A stretch of 64,000 nucleotides of DNA from Chryseobacterium sp. Leaf405 (lineage in GTDB: Bacteria; Bacteroidota; Bacteroidia; Flavobacteriales; Weeksellaceae). Shown here one piece after another: positions 59,695 through 64,000 of the stretch. Under the pieces are notes generated by a model. It was not told the origin of the DNA. It did not search any database and saw nothing but the letters and a program-made list of their open reading frames with translations. Each line of letters begins with the position of its first letter. The stretch's first letter is position 1. Both the position numbers and the translations under genes were made by a program. The DNA is taken from positions 100,261 through 164,260 of the forward strand of contig NZ_LMQN01000018.1 of assembly GCF_001425355.1 (NCBI RefSeq), in the 5' to 3' direction.

Positions 59695-60858
59695 ATGCTT
59701 ATAAAAAATAAATCAGTTGCTATTGTTGGCGGCGGTCCGGGTGGATTAACACTGGCAAAATTATTACAGTTAAAAGGTACTGATGTAAAAGTATTTGAAA
59801 GAGATATTGATAAAAATGCACGGGTTCAGGGATCGCCTCTTGATCTTCATGATAATTCCGGATTGGCGGCAATTCGTAAGGCGGGTTTGTTAGAAGAATT
59901 CAAACAAAATTATCTTGTAGGTGCCGACAGAGAACTGATCATGAATGAAAATGCGGAAATATTTTTCAGCGATCATGAATCAAAATCTGAAGAAAATTTC
60001 GGGCACCAGCATTTCCGCCCGGAAATAGACCGTGGTACTTTACGAAAAATTTTACTGGAATCTCTACAACCAGAAACTATAGTTTGGGACAGCCATTTTA
60101 TTTCAATGGAAAAACATCATGAAGGATGGCTTTTGCATTTCAAAAACAATACAACAGCTTATGCAGATATTGTGATTGCCTGTGATGGTACCAATTCAAA
60201 AATCCGTCCTTATATTACTGACAGTAAAGCTTTCTACACCGGAATCACAATGCTTGAAGGTAATATTATGAATGCAAAAGAAACTGCTCCAAAAGTTAAT
60301 ACATTACTGAAAGGTGGTAAAATAATGGCTTTCGGGAACAATAAAAATCTTCTGATGGGACAAAAAGGAAATGGCGACATCGGCTTTTACGCAAGTTTCA
60401 GAACTGATGAAAATTGGGCAACAACAAGTGGTTTAGATTTCAGTGACAAAAATCAAATGCTGAGTTGGTTTAAAACTACTTATCCTGAGTGGAACAACGT
60501 TTGGCTTGAGTTGTTTGAAAACTCAGAAACTCCTTTTATTCCGCGCCCTATTTACTGTATTCCTTTGGATCAGAACTGGGAAACACAATCTAATGTAACA
60601 ATGATTGGGGACGCCGCCCATGTAATGCCTCCGTTTGCGGGAGAAGGTGTTAATATGGCAATGCTTGATGCTTTGGAATTGAGTGAATGCTTAACCTCTA
60701 ATCAATACGAAACTTTACAGGAATCTATTTCAGAATATGAAATCCAGATGCGAAAAAGAGCCGCAATTGTTGCCAAAGAATCTCTTGATAATGGCGAATT
60801 GATGCATTCCGAAAATGCTCTTGAAAATATGCTGAATTTCTTTAACGCAACTCATTAA
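59695..60858 (+). CDS. FAD-dependent monooxygenase, TetX-like
   Basis: 387 residues. The FAD-binding motif is VAIVGGGPGGLTLAKLLQLKG, then VFERD, LDLHDNSGLAAI and the second FAD motif MIGDAAHVMPPFAGEGVNMAM. Overall similarity to the tetracycline-inactivating TetX is clear. From memory of the TetX sequence, the tetracycline-contact residues Gln192, Arg213, His234 and Gly236 correspond here to Glu, Lys, Gly and Tyr, so activity on tetracycline is doubtful. The likely role is hydroxylation of another aromatic compound. It follows an AraC regulator. Confidence 0.9.
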   Translation: MLIKNKSVAIVGGGPGGLTLAKLLQLKGTDVKVFERDIDKNARVQGSPLDLHDNSGLAAIRKAGLLEEFKQNYLVGADRELIMNENAEIFFSDHESKSEENFGHQHFRPEIDRGTLRKILLESLQPETIVWDSHFISMEKHHEGWLLHFKNNTTAYADIVIACDGTNSKIRPYITDSKAFYTGITMLEGNIMNAKETAPKVNTLLKGGKIMAFGNNKNLLMGQKGNGDIGFYASFRTDENWATTSGLDFSDKNQMLSWFKTTYPEWNNVWLELFENSETPFIPRPIYCIPLDQNWETQSNVTMIGDAAHVMPPFAGEGVNMAMLDALELSECLTSNQYETLQESISEYEIQMRKRAAIVAKESLDNGELMHSENALENMLNFFNATH

Positions 60859-60867
60859 TAATTAAAT

Positions 60868-60906
60868 AAAAAAGTAGAAACAGTTTATTCCGTTTCTACT
60901 TTTTTA
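60868..60906. terminator. Bidirectional terminator
   Basis: AAAAGTAGAAAC / GTTTCTACTTTT is a 12-bp perfect stem with T-runs on both strands, between the convergent monooxygenase and topoisomerase genes. Confidence 0.88.
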
Positions 60907-60930
60907 TTACGCTGAAGATAACTTTATAAA

Positions 60931-63057
60931 TTAAATAATAATTACATTAAACTGATCATCAAAAGATAAAATACCTTCCGTTACACTTTCAGGATGTGTG
61001 CTAAAACCTTTCAATTTTGAAGTTTTTGATTTCAATACCAAATCCATCAATTGTTTATCCGAAAGTTTTTTACCGAAAATTTCAAATGAAACTTTAAAGC
61101 CGCAATTTTTAAAATCAGAACAGCCGACAGCCGTTTTTCCTTTCATTAAATGATGGTCTTTACACTTCGGGCATTTGGTTTCTTCCCAAGCCTGAAGTTC
61201 TTTTTTCACAGCCGGTTCGCGCTTTTTCTTTTCTTTATCTGCAACTTTTTCCTCTTCCTGCAACGTAATTGCTTTTGCCTTTCCGTACACCACTTTTTTG
61301 GTAAGTTCGGTTACCATTTGAATCAATTCTTCTTTGAACTGATTGGCTTCATAGTCGCCACTTTCTATTTTACGAAGCTTAGATTCCCATTCTCCGGTCA
61401 GTTCGGGACTTTTCAACAACTCGTCTTCAATGGTATCAATCAACTGAATTCCGGTTTGGGTGGCAATCAGGTTTTTTCTTTTCTTTTCAATATAATTTCG
61501 CTTGAAAAGCGTTTCGATAATATTGGCACGGGTCGAAGGTCTTCCGATTCCGTTGTTTTTTAGTAATTCACGAAGTTCTTCGTCTTCAACCTGTCTTCCT
61601 GCGGTTTCCATTGCTCTCAGCAAAGTTGCTTCGGTGTAAGGTTTTGGCGGTGATGTTTTCCCTTGGTGAATCATCGGATCGTGCGGTCCGGTTTCTCCAA
61701 CAGTAAATTCAGGAATGGTCTGTTCTTCTTCCTTGTCTTTTTCTTTATCCGTGGATTCTTCTTTTGGCTCTTTGGCATAAACGGCTCTCCAACCAGGCTC
61801 CAGCACCTGTCGTCCGCTTGTTTTGAAAGGAATTGTTCCTACTTTTCCTTCCACTAAAGTATTTGAAATCTTACATTCAGGATAAAAAACTGCGATAAAA
61901 CGTTTGGCAACAAGATCATAAATGAGCTTTTCTTCTCGTGTTAAATTCTGAGAAGGCGGAATTTCGGTGGGAATAATAGCATGGTGATCAGTCACTTTTG
62001 CATCATCAAACACAGCTTTCGACTTAGGAATCGGCGCTTCCAATAAAGGTGCAATCAAATCCTGATAAAAATGCATTTTGCGAAGAATTCCATCTATTTT
62101 AGGATACAAACTTTCAGATAGATACGTTGTATCCACACGAGGATAGGTGACGTGCTTTTTCTCGTAAAGACTTTGAATATACTTTAATGTATTGTCCGCG
62201 GAATATCCGTATTTCTTATTGGCTTCTACCTGAAGTCCGGTCAAATCAAAAAGTCTCGGATTTTTTTCTTTACCTTCTTTAATTTCAAAAGAAACAATCT
62301 CAAAAGGATTTACTTTAAGATATTCCAAGCCTTTTTCAGCACGCTCTAACGTTTTTAAACGGTCAATAGCAGCATTGAAAATAACGTCACGGTATTTGGT
62401 TTTGAGTTCCCAATATTCTTCGGTGTTAAAAGCATCGATCTCCTTCTGACGCTGCACCAGCATCGCCAACGTTGGAGTCTGCACTCTTCCGATAGAAAGA
62501 ACCGCTTTGTTTCCGCCAAACTTTTTGGTGAACAATCTGGTGGCATTAATTCCCAATAACCAGTCGCCGATGGCTCTTGCATTTCCTGCGAGATACAGAT
62601 TTTTGTAATCCTCTGCAGGTTTTAATTTCTGGAAACCTTCTTTAATCGCCTCTTCGGTAAGGGATGAAATCCATAACCGCTGAACCGGTTTGTTGCATTT
62701 TGCTTTCTGCAATACCCAACGCTGAATGAGTTCTCCCTCCTGCCCGGCATCACCACAATTAATAACCTCATCACATTCTCCAACTAATCTTTCAATGACT
62801 TTAAACTGATTTTCAACGCCTTTGTTGGGAATTAATTTGATTCCGAAATTATTGGGAATGATCGGCAGCAAAAAGAGATTCCAGGATTTGTATTGCGGAC
62901 CGTAGTCATGAGGTTCTTTGAGGGTGCAGAGATGTCCGAAAGTCCATGTCACGCAATAGCCGTTTCCTTCCATATAGCCCTGTTTCGGCATGGTAGCGCC
63001 CAATACTTTGGCAATATCTCTGGCAACACTGGGTTTTTCGGCAATACAAAGTTTCAT
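60931..63057 (-). CDS. topB: DNA topoisomerase III (type IA)
   Basis: 708 residues. The TOPRIM domain is at the N terminus (CIAEKPSVARDIAKVLGA, NCGDAGQEGELIQRW), followed by the DNA-gate domains with the active-site tyrosine in KHVTYPRVDTTYLS. NNGIGRPSTRANIIETLF lies near 480-500. A C-terminal zinc-ribbon-like segment (CPKCKDHHLMKG, VGCSDFKNCGFKV) follows after a charged linker. TopB unlinks DNA at the end of replication and during recombination. Some TopB genes ride on conjugative elements, but no mobile-element gene is nearby and this looks chromosomal. Confidence 0.95.
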   Translation of the reverse strand: MKLCIAEKPSVARDIAKVLGATMPKQGYMEGNGYCVTWTFGHLCTLKEPHDYGPQYKSWNLFLLPIIPNNFGIKLIPNKGVENQFKVIERLVGECDEVINCGDAGQEGELIQRWVLQKAKCNKPVQRLWISSLTEEAIKEGFQKLKPAEDYKNLYLAGNARAIGDWLLGINATRLFTKKFGGNKAVLSIGRVQTPTLAMLVQRQKEIDAFNTEEYWELKTKYRDVIFNAAIDRLKTLERAEKGLEYLKVNPFEIVSFEIKEGKEKNPRLFDLTGLQVEANKKYGYSADNTLKYIQSLYEKKHVTYPRVDTTYLSESLYPKIDGILRKMHFYQDLIAPLLEAPIPKSKAVFDDAKVTDHHAIIPTEIPPSQNLTREEKLIYDLVAKRFIAVFYPECKISNTLVEGKVGTIPFKTSGRQVLEPGWRAVYAKEPKEESTDKEKDKEEEQTIPEFTVGETGPHDPMIHQGKTSPPKPYTEATLLRAMETAGRQVEDEELRELLKNNGIGRPSTRANIIETLFKRNYIEKKRKNLIATQTGIQLIDTIEDELLKSPELTGEWESKLRKIESGDYEANQFKEELIQMVTELTKKVVYGKAKAITLQEEEKVADKEKKKREPAVKKELQAWEETKCPKCKDHHLMKGKTAVGCSDFKNCGFKVSFEIFGKKLSDKQLMDLVLKSKTSKLKGFSTHPESVTEGILSFDDQFNVIII

Positions 63058-63260
63058 GAATTTCGGAATTATGGAAAGGGTTGCAAAAATCGGGATTTTT
63101 TTTGGATTTTGGATAAGGTTGTCTGGTATAAGTTATGAATTATAAGTTGTAATGACTGACCGATAAAGTATTATCTATGAATTAAAATTATTTTTTGCGG
63201 CAGGATATTTATACTTACTCCTTGTTACTTTATAGATTGTCTTGCAAGTTTTGTAAACGA

Positions 63261-63430
63261 TCTTAGGAAAAGTATAAATCAGGATGCTTATATTATAGTT
63301 GGGGATGCAAGGATATTAAATGAGATTACAAAAAATATAAATTGGGATGCTAATTTTTATATTTTAGGCTTTTAGAATATTACTTGTGGGTGCAAAAATA
63401 CACATCGGGGTACTAACTTTATATTTGTGC
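63261..63430 (+). repeat. Degenerate 21-bp tandem repeat array
   Basis: About eight units beginning near 63261, 63282, 63303, 63324, 63345, 63367, 63388 and 63408 (20-22 bp each). The best copies begin GGATGC and contain an AT-rich TATATTTTA-type core. The motif matches the array at 40485-40590 read on the other strand. The units vary a lot, so the exact limits are uncertain. Confidence 0.65.
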
Positions 63431-63499
63431 TTGGGAGAAGGTCAAACTGTATCTGCATTAATAGAAAGTTTACCCCAATTGGTTAAAAACATCAGCTTG

Positions 63500-63530
63500 T
63501 AAAAAATAAAGCGACTCATTTGTCGCCTTA
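63500..63530 (-). terminator. Terminator of the gene at the right edge
   Basis: GCGAC / GTCGC stem with a six-base loop and a TTTATTTTTT run on the minus strand, a few bases after the stop at 63535. Confidence 0.75.
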
Positions 63531-63534
63531 TTCT

Positions 63535-64000
63535 TTACTGCTTTATCATTGTAAATTCACCTATTGGCAATGAAAATTCAGGTTTTGAAGGCACAGGATT
63601 ATCTACATTAATGATTTCACTACTAATATTTTGAATTCTACATTGCATTACTTCTTGTCCATTAATAACTGTCCTACGCATAATTAAATCAGCTCTTCTA
63701 CTGGAAATTTTATCTTCAATAACAACAACCAATCTTTTTTCATTAGGATTACATTGAGGGCACTTCCATAATCTACTATTGATATTTTTAATAATATATT
63801 TTGTTGCAATATTATGTTTTAAAAATTGATCAGAATAGTTAACATTTAAATTAGACAATGTATTTGTTTTCTCAACACCATTTTCAATATATTGATATTC
63901 TCCAATAATCATATCTTCAAAGTTTAAGCCTACAGGCTGCTTTATCATTTTTTTTAATATGATTTTAAAACTTGTATTTCCATTAGAATATATATATATA
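63535..64000 (-). CDS. DUF6705-like protein, C-terminal part (cut by window edge)
   Basis: The frame remains open past the ATG at 63948 to the right edge (SNGNTSFKIILKKMIKQP), so that ATG is internal and the true start lies outside. The visible 155 residues include GEYQYIENGVEKTNTL, one CPQC pair, and the closing PSKPEFSLPIGEFTMIKQ. From memory this ending resembles DUF6705 proteins of Chryseobacterium/Flavobacterium, small exported proteins of unknown role. The gene has its own terminator. Confidence 0.7.
   Translation of the reverse strand, partial: IYIYSNGNTSFKIILKKMIKQPVGLNFEDMIIGEYQYIENGVEKTNTLSNLNVNYSDQFLKHNIATKYIIKNINSRLWKCPQCNPNEKRLVVVIEDKISSRRADLIMRRTVINGQEVMQCRIQNISSEIINVDNPVPSKPEFSLPIGEFTMIKQ

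Larger units (their letters stand above)
63058..63534. other. 477-bp gap before topB
   Basis: It is filled mainly by the 21-bp repeat array at 63261-63430 and the terminator of the gene at 63535. No protein gene was recognised. The topB promoter was not identified. Confidence 0.45.

Noticed and set aside
60931..63057. Integrative conjugative element suggested by topB
   Set aside because: No relaxase, integrase or transfer genes and no attachment-site-like repeats; neighbours are ordinary.

Overview
The window looks like the chromosome of a Bacteroidota species close to Chryseobacterium (Flavobacteriales, Weeksellaceae). This rests on the low G+C, several promoters of the TAnnTTTG type, a type IX secretion sorting domain, SusC-like outer-membrane proteins, a FecR/ECF pair, a GldA-like ATPase and many small exported proteins starting MKK/MRK. 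No rRNA, tRNA, CRISPR array, transposase or phage module was seen. About 52 protein genes (two cut by the window edges), three decayed genes or remnants, and several intergenic repeat arrays are described.

Layout. 1-2957: a TonB-dependent receptor and its FecR anti-sigma factor, with the ECF sigma gene divergent. 2959-14348: an efflux locus. A minus-strand operon (HlyD adaptor, MacB/LolD-like ATPase, two tandem FtsX/MacB-type permeases, TolC) faces a divergent NtrC-type regulator and histidine kinase; a candidate sigma-54 promoter lies in front of the adaptor gene. 14363-22986: lipoprotein, exported proteins, a GldA-like ATPase, a flotillin, a patatin and dihydrolipoyl dehydrogenase. 23091-27190: GH3 and GH29 glycosidases overlapping by one base, with a 41-bp tandem repeat upstream. 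27485-31145: a GbsR/MarR-type regulator with two paralogous small membrane proteins, a DUF393 protein, a frameshifted SRPBCC gene and a TIGR01777 oxidoreductase.

31297-40312 is the most unusual locus. It holds an ECF sigma factor, a membrane anti-sigma-like protein ending in a TonB-plug-like segment, a SusC-like barrel without a recognisable plug, and a 1504-residue alpha-2-macroglobulin-like protein that contains a SusC-type plug and keeps the CxEQ thioester motif. It reads as a split receptor/protease-trap system with its own sigma circuit. A C1 peptidase is divergent from it.

40737-63057 is mostly housekeeping and accessory metabolism: an old yellow enzyme with a divergent HxlR regulator, a fused branched-chain-type E1 dehydrogenase, polyprenyl synthase, sterol desaturase family protein, RlmN, QueA, AIM24, a deoxyinosine-type glycosylase, an S9 peptidase, a T9SS-secreted protein, a thioesterase, an AraC regulator with a TetX-like monooxygenase, and topoisomerase III. 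A DUF6705-like gene runs off the right edge.

Three intergenic arrays have a period near 21 bp or twice that (27282, 40485, 63261), and the last two share a motif. A different two-hairpin element of about 59 bp occurs twice (4286, 54875), each time just after the stop codon of a minus-strand gene and in the same orientation. All functional statements come from reading the sequence and general family knowledge; no database search was run.
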